This document shows, in pieces, positions 49,837 through 58,093 of a stretch of 64,000 nt of DNA (position 1 is its first letter; each line of letters begins with the position of its first letter). Location of the stretch: contig CABUOF010000001.1 in the NCBI GenBank assembly GCA_902493125.1, forward strand, positions 3,071-67,070. The letters run 5' to 3'. Source of the DNA: an uncultured Collinsella sp. Lineage in GTDB: Bacteria > Actinomycetota > Coriobacteriia > Coriobacteriales > Coriobacteriaceae. Under the pieces are notes generated by a model. It was not told the origin of the DNA. It did not search any database and saw nothing but the letters and a program-made list of their open reading frames with translations. A program made the translations under genes and the position numbers.

Positions 49837-51399
49837 TTAGTCAAACTGGGTAACATCGATCAGGCGATTGGCCAGCGAAAGGTCGCTCTCGATGGGCACG
49901 AACTCGTCGCCCACGTGCATGAGCTCCTCGTCACCCTTTGCCAGCAGCAAGACAATGGTGGGAGCATCGGGGTTGACGTACTCCTCGCGCGCCGCCTTGA
50001 ACGCCGCATGCACAGCGGCTTCGCGGTCGAGGATGATCTTGTTCGGCGTATCGTCGGGAACATGCTCGGCAAGCTCGCGACAGACCTTCATCGGGTCCTC
50101 GTGAGCCGGGTCCTCGTTGGCAAAGATCATCAGGTCGGAATATGGTGCGGCCTCGCGCGGAAGCTGCTCGCGGCGCTCCTGCGCCTTGCCACCGGCAGCG
50201 CCAAACACTGCGATGACCGGGCTGGCGGGAAACGCGCGCTTCACCGACGAGAAAAGCGAGCGGAACGAAAGTTGGTTGTGAGCGTAGTCAACAACACAAA
50301 TCACGAGGCCGTCCTTCGACTCCACGACCTCCATGCGGCCCGGCACACGCAGCTTGGAGAGGCCCTTCTTGATAGCCTCGATACCGATGCCGATCTCGCG
50401 CGCGGCGGCGATAGCGACCAGCGCGTTCTCCACGTTAAAGTCTCCCGCGATACCCAGCAGGACCTTCTCCCCCGCCTCGGACTCGTCGGCACACAGGCCA
50501 TGCAAGTTGAACTCGATGCCAAAGCCGACCATGCGTACGTCGCTCGCCCACAGGCTTGCCTCGGGATGCTCGACGCCAACGGTCACCAAGCGCTCGGCCG
50601 TCGACGCTGCTTCCAGCACACGGTCAACCTCTTCGGTGCCCAGATTCACCACGGCGGTCTTTGCCTGGTCAAAAATCCTGAGCTTGCTCTCAAAATAATC
50701 ATCAAACGTGGGGTGTTCGATCGGCGAGATGTGGTCGCGGCCGATGTTGAGGAAGCACGCCACGTCAAACGGCAGATTCTCGACGCGTTGGTACTTGAGC
50801 GCCTGGCTCGAGACCTCCATGACCATGGACTTGCGACCGGACGTGCGGCAGTTGGCGATATGGCGCCAGACCTCGGGGGCCTCGGGCGTAGTATTGGTGC
50901 TCTCGTAGCACTCGATACCATCGTCGGTACTCACCGAGCCGATCATGCCGCAGGACTCGCCCGCCGCCTTGATGATGGACTGGAGCATAAAAGCGGCCGT
51001 GGTCTTTCCCTTGGTGCCGGTGATGCCCACGATCTTGACGTCGTGGTCGGGACGGTCGTAGACCTCCGGCGGCAACAGGGCCATGGCCGTGCGAACACTA
51101 TCAACAACCAGCATCGCAGCACCGCTCTCCTTCGCCAGCGGCTCCAGAGACTCGACCAGCGACTCCTCGCACACAAATGCGACGGCGCCCGCATCGAGCG
51201 CCATGCTCAAAAACGCGGGCTTAAAGGCAGCACCTTTGCAAAAGAATACGTCACCTGCCGAGACCACGCGCGAATCAAACGAGCAGCCGGTCACGGCACG
51301 CTCGTCAACCTGCTCTGATGCGCGCAGCTCGCCGCACACGTCGAGAAGCTTGGCAAGCGTATCGACCGTGGTCACGGTCGCGGAATCCGAATGGTGCAT
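49837..51399 (-). CDS. murE: UDP-N-acetylmuramoyl-tripeptide synthetase (MurE-type)
   Basis: Adds the third amino acid to UDP-MurNAc-L-Ala-D-Glu, 520 residues. It has the P-loop VGITGTKGKTTAAFMLQ, the carbamylated-Lys region and CVVDYAHNQLSFRSLF. The specificity motif reads ANEDPAHEDPMKV where meso-DAP enzymes have DNPR and the S. aureus Lys enzyme has DNPA. This predicts Lys, Orn or another non-DAP residue at position 3. It stands apart from the main dcw cluster and is followed by the HAD and murI genes. Confidence 0.92.
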   Translation of the reverse strand: MHHSDSATVTTVDTLAKLLDVCGELRASEQVDERAVTGCSFDSRVVSAGDVFFCKGAAFKPAFLSMALDAGAVAFVCEESLVESLEPLAKESGAAMLVVDSVRTAMALLPPEVYDRPDHDVKIVGITGTKGKTTAAFMLQSIIKAAGESCGMIGSVSTDDGIECYESTNTTPEAPEVWRHIANCRTSGRKSMVMEVSSQALKYQRVENLPFDVACFLNIGRDHISPIEHPTFDDYFESKLRIFDQAKTAVVNLGTEEVDRVLEAASTAERLVTVGVEHPEASLWASDVRMVGFGIEFNLHGLCADESEAGEKVLLGIAGDFNVENALVAIAAAREIGIGIEAIKKGLSKLRVPGRMEVVESKDGLVICVVDYAHNQLSFRSLFSSVKRAFPASPVIAVFGAAGGKAQERREQLPREAAPYSDLMIFANEDPAHEDPMKVCRELAEHVPDDTPNKIILDREAAVHAAFKAAREEYVNPDAPTIVLLLAKGDEELMHVGDEFVPIESDLSLANRLIDVTQFD

Positions 51400-51461
51400 C
51401 TTTCACCTTTCTCAGCCATTTGGCAGGGACGGTTTTTATAGTAACTGAAACGCACCCACGC

Positions 51462-51486
51462 AAAAACGGCTCCCGGAGGAGCCGTT
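51462..51486 (-). terminator. terminator of asnB
   Basis: On the minus strand, AACGGCTCC / GGAGCCGTT with a 4-nt loop, then TTTGCG; with the last two stem T this gives a run of five T. It lies 25 bp after the asnB stop. Confidence 0.8.
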
Positions 51487-51511
51487 ACGCGCAGGCGTTC
51501 GTAAGCCGAGG

Positions 51512-53392
51512 CTAGGCAGCCTGAACAGCGGGCTGGTCCTCGTCGATAAAGAAGCGCTTGTACCACACCAGGAACACGAGCGGCGTATAGATCTTGCGCT
51601 GGAAATCGCCCTTGCCCGCAAAGTGCAGATCGAGCAGGTGCATGAGCTCGTCGGTATTGAAGAACTCACTTGCCCACGGCGCGGTGAAGTACTCCTTGAC
51701 ATAGTCGTACCACTTTTGCTCGCGCAGCCAGTAGACAATCGGCACCGGGAAGCCCACCTTGGGACGGGTGGCCCACTCATCGGGCAGCGACTTGTTGGCA
51801 GCGTGGCGGAGTACCTGCTTGTTGCCGTTCTCGTTGATGCGGTAGCGATCGGGAATGTGCTCGGCGAACTCCATGACTTTGCGGTCCAGGAAGGGCACGC
51901 GCAGCTCCAGCGAGTGCGCCATGCACATCTTGTCGGCCTTGAGCAGAATGTCGCCCGGGAGCCACATGTTCATGTCCAGGTACTGCTTCTTGACCAGTTC
52001 GGGCTGACCCTTCACGCGTGCGTAGATGGGTGCAGCGAGCTCAAAGGCGCCGTCGCCGGTGTTGTACTCGGGCTTGAGCACGCCGTCGACCTCGCGCTCC
52101 GGCCATACCAGAGCCTGTCCCAGGAACGACTTCTCGGGGATCTCGGCACCCTTGACCAGGAAGTTATGTCCCTTGAAGTACGGCATATGCAGCGCCAGGT
52201 TACCGAGCGCGCGACGGATGGGCAGCGGCACCATCTTTTTGTACTTGCGCACCGGAACCGTGTCCTCGTAGTAGGCGTAGCCGCCAAAAAGCTCGTCGGC
52301 ACCTTCGCCCGAAAGCACGACGGTGACGTCTTTGCGAGCCATCTCGGCCAAGAACCACAGCGGCACGGAAGACAGGTTGGACTGCGGCTCGTCCATGTGA
52401 TACTGGATGTCCTCGAGTGCACCGAAGAACTCGTCGGCGGTAATCATCTTGCGAACGTTCTCGACGCCGAGCTTATCGGAAAGCTCCTTGGCGTAGTTGG
52501 TCTCGTTGAAGTTCTTGTAGTCAAAGCCCACCGAGAAGGTCTTGTCGGGCATGAGGCAAGCGGCAATATAGCTGGAGTCGACGCCGCCGGAGAGGAACGA
52601 CGCGACCTTGACGTCGGCGATGCGATGGGCCTCGACACTCTCGTGCACGACCTCGTCCAGCTCATCGACGTACTCCTCGAACGGCTTCTCGACGGCAGAG
52701 TAATCGCAATCCCAGTAGCGCTCGATGTTCATCTTGCCGGTCGGGATATCGACGGTAAAGTAGTGCGCCGGCGGCAGCTTGTAGACACCCTCGAAGAAGG
52801 TCTCCTCGGTTGCCGAATACTGCAGCGTCATGTACGGACGCAGAGCCTTTTTGTTGACCGCCTTGTGGAAGTGCGGGTAGTCCAGGAAGCTCTTGATCTC
52901 GGAACCAAAGAGCACGCCCGGAGCGCCGTCGCCCGCATCAGCCATGGGATAGTAGTAAAGCGGCTTGATGCCAAAGATGTCGCGGGCGCCAAAAAGCTTG
53001 TTCTTCTTTTTGTCCCAGATGACGAAGGCGTACATACCGCGCAGGCGATCGAGGACGGCCTCGCCCCACTCCTCGTAGCCGTGCAGGAGACTCTCGGTGT
53101 CGGCGCCGCAGTGGAACTTGTAGCCCTTGGCCTCGAGCTCGGAACGGAGTTCTTGGAAGTTGTAGATCTCGCCGTTGAAGACAATGACGACGCTGCCGTC
53201 CTCATTGGCCATGGGCTGGGCGCCGGCCTCGGTCAGGTCGAGGATCGACAGGCGGCGGAAGCCGAGGGCAACGCGGCCGTCGATAAACTGACCGCCCATG
53301 TCGGGACCGCGATGGACGATGCGGTCCATCATCTTGGTGAGCACCTCGGATTGGTTATCCGTCCCACCGACAAAACCGACAAAACCGCACAT
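51512..53392 (-). CDS. asnB: asparagine synthase (glutamine-hydrolysing)
   Basis: A 626-residue enzyme. The N-terminal Ntn glutaminase has catalytic Cys2 (MCGFVGFVGG) and RLSILDLTEAGAQPM. The C-terminal synthetase has the PP-loop VASFLSGGVDSSYIAACLMP, with VVLSGEGADELFGGYAYYED further on. It converts Asp and Gln to Asn with ATP. It is a single gene; asnS at the window start charges the product onto tRNA. Confidence 0.95.
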   Translation of the reverse strand: MCGFVGFVGGTDNQSEVLTKMMDRIVHRGPDMGGQFIDGRVALGFRRLSILDLTEAGAQPMANEDGSVVIVFNGEIYNFQELRSELEAKGYKFHCGADTESLLHGYEEWGEAVLDRLRGMYAFVIWDKKKNKLFGARDIFGIKPLYYYPMADAGDGAPGVLFGSEIKSFLDYPHFHKAVNKKALRPYMTLQYSATEETFFEGVYKLPPAHYFTVDIPTGKMNIERYWDCDYSAVEKPFEEYVDELDEVVHESVEAHRIADVKVASFLSGGVDSSYIAACLMPDKTFSVGFDYKNFNETNYAKELSDKLGVENVRKMITADEFFGALEDIQYHMDEPQSNLSSVPLWFLAEMARKDVTVVLSGEGADELFGGYAYYEDTVPVRKYKKMVPLPIRRALGNLALHMPYFKGHNFLVKGAEIPEKSFLGQALVWPEREVDGVLKPEYNTGDGAFELAAPIYARVKGQPELVKKQYLDMNMWLPGDILLKADKMCMAHSLELRVPFLDRKVMEFAEHIPDRYRINENGNKQVLRHAANKSLPDEWATRPKVGFPVPIVYWLREQKWYDYVKEYFTAPWASEFFNTDELMHLLDLHFAGKGDFQRKIYTPLVFLVWYKRFFIDEDQPAVQAA

Positions 53393-53570
53393 ATACTATC
53401 CCCTCTGCTGTTGCTGGGCATCAAATCGAATCAGTAGCTTTTGAGTATACCCGAGGGCGTAAAGAGGGGCGGAATGTTCAGGCAATCTCAACTGAATCAG
53501 CTCCGCTGTGACACGCTGTGACACGCGCCGGTTACCTTTAATGGATATGAGGTGAATGGGGCGATTGTTT

Positions 53571-53579
53571 TGCTATACT
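53571..53579 (+). promoter_or_regulatory. extended -10 promoter of tRNA-Val
   Basis: TGCTATACT lies 10 bp before the tRNA. No good -35 is seen at 17 bp. Upstream, GCTGTGACAC is repeated directly twice (around 53503-53524). Confidence 0.5.
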
Positions 53580-53589
53580 CTCTCCGCAC

Positions 53590-53665
53590 GGGCGATTGGC
53601 GCAACGGTTAGCGCAGGTGCTTTACACGCACAAGGCTGGGGGTTCGAATCCCTCATCGCCCACCA
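53590..53665 (+). tRNA. tRNA-Val (UAC anticodon)
   Basis: A 76-nt cloverleaf with encoded CCA. The acceptor is GGGCGAT / ATCGCCC with discriminator A, the anticodon loop is TTTACAC and the T-arm is GGGTTCGAATCCC. Its last 18 bp are repeated 184 bp downstream. Confidence 0.94.
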
Positions 53666-53674
53666 TTGAATTGG

Positions 53675-53703
53675 AAACGGTCCTCGAAAGGGGACCGTTT
53701 TTG
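53675..53703 (+). terminator. terminator of tRNA-Val
   Basis: AAACGGTCC / GGACCGTTT with an 8-nt loop, then TTTG. Confidence 0.85.
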
Positions 53704-53716
53704 TTTGGGCCCATTT

Positions 53717-53734
53717 CATGGGATTCGAACCCGC
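53717..53734. repeat. T-arm-like motif, copy 1
   Basis: CATGGGATTCGAACCCGC, the inverse of a tRNA T-arm (GGGTTCGAATCCC). An identical 18-bp copy lies at 53902-53919. Confidence 0.8.
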
Positions 53735-53831
53735 AAGGGTGCGGAGCTGAGGAAACGCGAAGCGTTTTCCAGCGCAGCACGCGAGGAGCGAAGCGACGAA
53801 GCGGATGCGGGCGGCGGAGCCGCACGCGGAC

Positions 53832-53849
53832 ATCCCTCATCGCCCACCA
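53832..53849 (+). repeat. duplicated tRNA-Val 3' end
   Basis: ATCCCTCATCGCCCACCA is identical to the last 18 bases of tRNA-Val, 184 bp downstream. The tRNA body is missing. It may mark an integration (att-like) site or a decayed tandem copy. Confidence 0.85.
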
Positions 53850-53859
53850 CTGATTTGAT

Positions 53860-53890
53860 AGGCCTCCAGCGATGGAGGCCTTTCCTTTTT
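53860..53890 (+). terminator. second terminator-like hairpin in the tRNA-Val tail region
   Basis: AGGCCTCCA / TGGAGGCCT with loop GCGA, then TTCCTTTTT. It occupies the same place in module 2 as the tRNA-Val terminator does in module 1. Confidence 0.8.
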
Positions 53891-53901
53891 CATGCCCAGC
53901 G

Positions 53902-53919
53902 CATGGGATTCGAACCCGC
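53902..53919. repeat. T-arm-like motif, copy 2
   Basis: Identical to 53717-53734 (CATGGGATTCGAACCCGC), offset by 185 bp. Confidence 0.8.
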
Positions 53920-53943
53920 CAGCACGTCTGTCACAAAGGCCGT

Positions 53944-54158
53944 GGTCAAAAAATGGCAAAAATGAGTACTGCTACTTTGTTTGCAACATATAAAAAGATA
54001 GTATTTGCTTAAGTTACGCAACATATGTCCATTATAAGGACTAACAGTCAGATCAAAATCATGCTTTCATCGCCATTTCGACTTGCTATCTGGCCTTATT
54101 AGTTCAAAATTGCTGCTACCAAATCGGTAACAGTACTCATATTTGATGTTTTTTGACC
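53944..54158. mobile_element. MITE-like element with 32-bp imperfect terminal inverted repeats
   Basis: The left end GGTCAAAAAATGGCAAAAAT continues GAGTACTGCTAC and matches the inverse of the right end at 27 of 32 positions. The 215-bp interior is AT-rich, unlike its surroundings, and has no reading frame. No target-site duplication is evident. It lies between the tRNA-Val region and argD. Confidence 0.6.
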
Positions 54159-54275
54159 AGCAGGTCTCCCTGTCTTAGCAAATCTAAGGCAAAACGGGCT
54201 CCAGACCGCTGAATCATGCCGCATAGGGCACGTCCGCAGTCCGGAACCCGGTCCAAATTGAGTTATTGCGCCGCG

Positions 54276-55559
54276 TTAGCCCAAGACATCCGACAGGATC
54301 TCGATCAGGCTGTCCACGTCGGCTTCTTCGCAGACAAGTGGCGGCAAGAAACGCAGCGTATGGGCACCCGTAGCGTTAATCACGGCACCGGCGGCCAGCG
54401 CGCGGGCAACAACATCATGCGCGTCGCCCGCGGCATCATCCAAATCACAGCCGAGCATCAAGCCGCGGCCACGTACCTCGGTCACGTGCGGCAGCTTGGC
54501 GAGCTTTGCCTCCATATAGGCGCCCACCTTGGCAGCATGCTCGGCATAATCGCCACGCACAAGCGCGGAGAGCGTCGCGGCACACGCCGCGATGGCCAAG
54601 CAGCTACCGCCAAAGGTCGAGCCGTGGTCGCCCGGCTTAAACACGTCGGCAATCTCCTTCTTTGCCACAACGGCACCCATGGGCACGCCGTCGGCAATGC
54701 CCTTGGCAAGGCTCATGATGTCGGGCTCCACGCCATAGGTTTGGAACGCAAACGGCTTGCCGGAGCGGAAGATGCCGCACTGGACCTCGTCGGCGATAAG
54801 CACGGCGCCCACTTCGTGTGCCAGGTCACGCGCTGCCGCCATAAACTCCTCGGTCATGGGGTGCACGCCACTCTCACCCTGGATCGGCTCGAGCATCACG
54901 GCACAAATCTCGCTCCCCAGCTGCTTAAAGATCGCACGCAGCTCGTCCACATCGTTGGGCGTGCAGGCCACAAAGCCACCCGGCAGCGGGCGGAAGCTGT
55001 CCTGCAGCCAATCCTGCATGGTGGCGGCAATGGTCTCGAGCGTACGGCCGTGGAACCCGCCGCGCATGCACACGATAGTGTTGCCGCCATTACCGGCACG
55101 CTTGGCGTACAGGCGCGCGAGCTTCATCGAGCCCTCGTTGGCCTCGGCGCCAGAGTTGGCAAAGAAGGTCTCCCAAACCTGCTCATCCGCAGCCGGGGCA
55201 CCAAAAGCAGCTGCCGTGGTCTCATCGCCGGCGGCAATGGCATCGGCAAGCACGCGCGCACCATCTACGTCGTCGTTAGCAAGCTTGGACAGCAGCGCCG
55301 CGACCTGTCCGCGCTGCTCGATGTAGAAATAGTTGGAGACATGCATGAGCTTTTTAGTCTGTGCTTCGAGCGCCGAGAGCACAGCCGGGTCGCCATGACC
55401 TAGGCTGCACACGCCGATGCCGGCAAGAAAGTCGAGGTACTCACGGCCATCGTCGCCGGTGAGCTTCATGCCGTGACCCTCGACAAACTCGACCGGAGAG
55501 CGGCCAAAGGTATGCATAACGTAATGGGATTCAAGCGATTGCTGAGCTACAAGTGACAT
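54276..55559 (-). CDS. argD: acetylornithine aminotransferase
   Basis: A PLP enzyme of arginine synthesis, 427 residues. It has FFANSGAEANEGSMKLARLY, GGFHGRTLETIAATMQ, EPIQGESGVHPM, LIADEVQCGIFRSGKPFAFQ and the PLP-binding Lys in IMSLAKGIADGVPMGAV. The family also includes succinyldiaminopimelate and succinylornithine transaminases, but the place at the end of argCJB makes ArgD the best call. It carries a short insert (about residues 108-123, rich in Ala). Confidence 0.94.
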   Translation of the reverse strand: MSLVAQQSLESHYVMHTFGRSPVEFVEGHGMKLTGDDGREYLDFLAGIGVCSLGHGDPAVLSALEAQTKKLMHVSNYFYIEQRGQVAALLSKLANDDVDGARVLADAIAAGDETTAAAFGAPAADEQVWETFFANSGAEANEGSMKLARLYAKRAGNGGNTIVCMRGGFHGRTLETIAATMQDWLQDSFRPLPGGFVACTPNDVDELRAIFKQLGSEICAVMLEPIQGESGVHPMTEEFMAAARDLAHEVGAVLIADEVQCGIFRSGKPFAFQTYGVEPDIMSLAKGIADGVPMGAVVAKKEIADVFKPGDHGSTFGGSCLAIAACAATLSALVRGDYAEHAAKVGAYMEAKLAKLPHVTEVRGRGLMLGCDLDDAAGDAHDVVARALAAGAVINATGAHTLRFLPPLVCEEADVDSLIEILSDVLG

Positions 55560-55628
55560 GAGATGCCTTTCGTTGGGCGCCAGACGGCGCGGGGCTATGG
55601 GTGCAGGAATGGGGCGACTGAGGGTCAG

Positions 55629-56609
55629 CTAGACCGTCTGAAGCTTCTCGACCTCGTCAAGGTTCTCGGTCAGACGCGCAGCAAACGTCGAAAGCGGATG
55701 CGGATGCGTATCGAACTCGTAAGCCGTCTCGGTGGAATGGATCACGGTGCCGACGCCGGCATCGGTCAGCAGCTCCAGGAGCAGCGAATGCGGCGTAGTA
55801 CCGTTAATGATGTGGGCACGAAATACGCCGCCGGTAAGCGCATCGACGGCCGCACGCAGCTTGGGAATCATGCCCTTATCGACCTCGCCGCCGTAGAGCA
55901 TTTCGTTAACCTCGTCGAGCGTTAGGTTGGAGATAAGCGAGCCCTTGTCGCTAAAGTCCTTGTACAGGCCATCGACATCGGTCAAAAAGATCGCCTTATG
56001 CGCGTGGAGCGCCGCGGCAACGGCACCGGCGGCGGCGTCGGCGTTGATGTTGAAGAAACCGCCGTCCTCCCCCGCCGCGACGGTAGCGATGACGGGGATG
56101 TACTCGCTATCGAGTAAACGCTCGATATAGTCGGTGTTGACGTGCGTCACTTTGCCCACGCGACCGAGCTCGGGGTCGAGTGGCTCGGCGATAAGGGTGC
56201 CGGCGTCGCTGCCGGACACGCCCACGGCCAGGTTGCCGTGGTGGTTGAGCGCCGCGACCAGCTCCTGATTGACCTTGCCGCCCAGTACCTCGCGCACGAT
56301 GTCCATGGTGGCAGGCGTAGTCACGCGCTGGCCGTTCTTAAACTCGACGGGAATGTCGTAGTGGCTGAGCGCCTCGTTGATAGCCTTGCCGCCGCCATGC
56401 ACGATGACGGGGCGCATACCGATGATCTTGAGCAAAACGATGTCGCTCATCACGTCGCGGCGCAGCTGCTCATCAACCATGGCGGCTCCGCCATATTTGA
56501 TAACAACCGTCTTGCCGGTCAGGTTCTTAATCCACGGCAGTGCTTCGAACAGCAGCTGCGCGGTTGCTTCGTTGGATTCGCTCGAACGACAATCGCGTGC
56601 GAATTTCAT
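55629..56609 (-). CDS. argB: acetylglutamate kinase
   Basis: The second step of arginine synthesis, 326 residues. It has KTVVIKYGGAAMVDEQLRRD, VIVHGGGKAINEAL, the substrate loop KNGQRVTTPATMDIVREVLG, and NINADAAAGAVAAALHAHKA. It has a C-terminal tail about 25 residues longer than many homologues. The ATG at 56609 starts MKFARDCRSS; the frame opens 20 codons earlier. It lies between argJ and argD. Confidence 0.95.
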   Translation of the reverse strand: MKFARDCRSSESNEATAQLLFEALPWIKNLTGKTVVIKYGGAAMVDEQLRRDVMSDIVLLKIIGMRPVIVHGGGKAINEALSHYDIPVEFKNGQRVTTPATMDIVREVLGGKVNQELVAALNHHGNLAVGVSGSDAGTLIAEPLDPELGRVGKVTHVNTDYIERLLDSEYIPVIATVAAGEDGGFFNINADAAAGAVAAALHAHKAIFLTDVDGLYKDFSDKGSLISNLTLDEVNEMLYGGEVDKGMIPKLRAAVDALTGGVFRAHIINGTTPHSLLLELLTDAGVGTVIHSTETAYEFDTHPHPLSTFAARLTENLDEVEKLQTV

Positions 56610-56690
56610 AATCTGCCTCGTCTTTCGTATCGTTATCGCGCCGTGCTCCGCTGTCCGCAATCGCGGCAAGATGCGCAGCGTGCCTGGAAT

Positions 56691-57959
56691 CTAGGAACGG
56701 TAGTCACCGTTAATGGAGATGTACTCGTGCGTGAGGTCGCAGGTCCACACGGTCGTTGCCGCGTCGCCTGCGCCCAGGTCGGCCGAGATCACGATCTCGG
56801 GCGCCTCGAAACGTCGTAGAGCCTCGTCCTCGTCAAAGGGAACAGTCAGACCATCGCGACAGACAGGCATGCCCATCATGTCGATGGAAACGTCTTCCTG
56901 ATTAAACTTCACGCCGCACTTGCCGAGTGCCATGGCGACGCGGCCCCAGTTGCAGTCGTGGCCGGCGATGCAGGTCTTAACGAGCGGCGAGTTGGCAACG
57001 GCGCGAGCGGCGATATCGGCCTCCTCGTCGTTCACGGCGCCGGTAACGTTGACCGTAACAAGCTTGGATGCGCCCTCACCATCGGCGGCGATATTGCGCG
57101 CCAGGCTCTCGCACACCTCGTGCACGGCAAATGCCAACTCGTCGAAGGCATCGGAGCCCTCGACGATAGACTCGGCATCTGCGGCAGCGGCGCCGGAGGA
57201 AAGCATGATGCAGGTGTCGTTGGTCGAGGTGTCGGAATCGACCGTTACCTTGTTAAAGGTCTGCTTGACGGTCGAGAGCAGCAGGGTATGAAGTGCCGCA
57301 GGCTCGACGGGGGCATCGGTGGTGATAACTGCGATCATGGTGGCCATATTGGGCATGATCATGCCCGAGCCCTTGCACATGCCGCCTACCGTATAGACAT
57401 TGCCCGCATGACCCGCAGCCTCACTGACGTAGGACACGGCATACTCCTTGGAGTGCGTGTCGGTCGTCATGATGGCGCGAGCGGCATCGGCGCCACCGTG
57501 GGCGGAGAGCGCCTCGTAGGCAGCAGGAATGGCGGTCTCAAACGTGTCGATCGGCAGAATCTGGCCAATCACACCCGTGGAGGCAACCAGAATCTGCTGG
57601 GGCTCGCAGCCAATGACCTGCGATGCGATGCTGCACGTCTCGCGCGCGCATGCAAGGCCGGTCTCACCCGTGGCGGCGTTGGCATTGCCAGAGTTGACCG
57701 AAACGCCGGCGATGATACCGTAGCCCTTGTCGGCACCGCCCAGGTTGGCACGGCTCACCTGCACGGGCGCCGCGCAAAAGCGATTGGTGGTAAACACGCC
57801 GGCACCGGGACAGGGTTTATCGGGCACGACAAGCGCATAGTCCAAGCGCTCGGGATTCTTCCGGAATCCCGCATGGATGCCCGCAGCTTTAAAACCAGCC
57901 GCAGCCGTAACGCCACCCTCGACGGCGCGAATCTTGATATCAAACAGCTCGGTATTCAT
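56691..57959 (-). CDS. argJ: bifunctional glutamate N-acetyltransferase/amino-acid acetyltransferase
   Basis: A 422-residue ornithine acetyltransferase that recycles the acetyl group from acetylornithine to glutamate. Its self-cleavage site is in GGMCKGSGMIMPNMATMIAV (Ala-Thr-Met, with Thr as nucleophile), and NSGNANAATGETGLACARET is typical. Presence of argJ means the cyclic pathway; bifunctionality cannot be judged from sequence alone. Confidence 0.95.
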   Translation of the reverse strand: MNTELFDIKIRAVEGGVTAAAGFKAAGIHAGFRKNPERLDYALVVPDKPCPGAGVFTTNRFCAAPVQVSRANLGGADKGYGIIAGVSVNSGNANAATGETGLACARETCSIASQVIGCEPQQILVASTGVIGQILPIDTFETAIPAAYEALSAHGGADAARAIMTTDTHSKEYAVSYVSEAAGHAGNVYTVGGMCKGSGMIMPNMATMIAVITTDAPVEPAALHTLLLSTVKQTFNKVTVDSDTSTNDTCIMLSSGAAAADAESIVEGSDAFDELAFAVHEVCESLARNIAADGEGASKLVTVNVTGAVNDEEADIAARAVANSPLVKTCIAGHDCNWGRVAMALGKCGVKFNQEDVSIDMMGMPVCRDGLTVPFDEDEALRRFEAPEIVISADLGAGDAATTVWTCDLTHEYISINGDYRS

Positions 57960-58093
57960 CGTCTTTATGACTCCTTATGTCAAACAAAAAACGGACATCG
58001 GTTGGTGCGCCATGCCAGTCGTAACCATGAGACCAGCTTAAGAGTGGCGCCCCACTCGATGCCCGACTACCAAATCGTTAACAATCGAATGTG

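Larger units (their letters stand above)
53666..54275. other. 610-bp gene-free region after tRNA-Val
   Basis: It holds two tandem diverged modules (53648-53734 and 53832-53919), each made of tRNA-Val tail, terminator hairpin and an 18-bp T-arm-like motif. A GC-rich 98-bp insert separates them. A 215-bp AT-rich element with terminal inverted repeats follows (53944-54158). No gene is seen. Confidence 0.75.

Noticed and set aside
53573..53965. Short frames across and after tRNA-Val on both strands
   Set aside because: They are products of the tRNA, terminators and repeat modules; no start sites or protein motifs.
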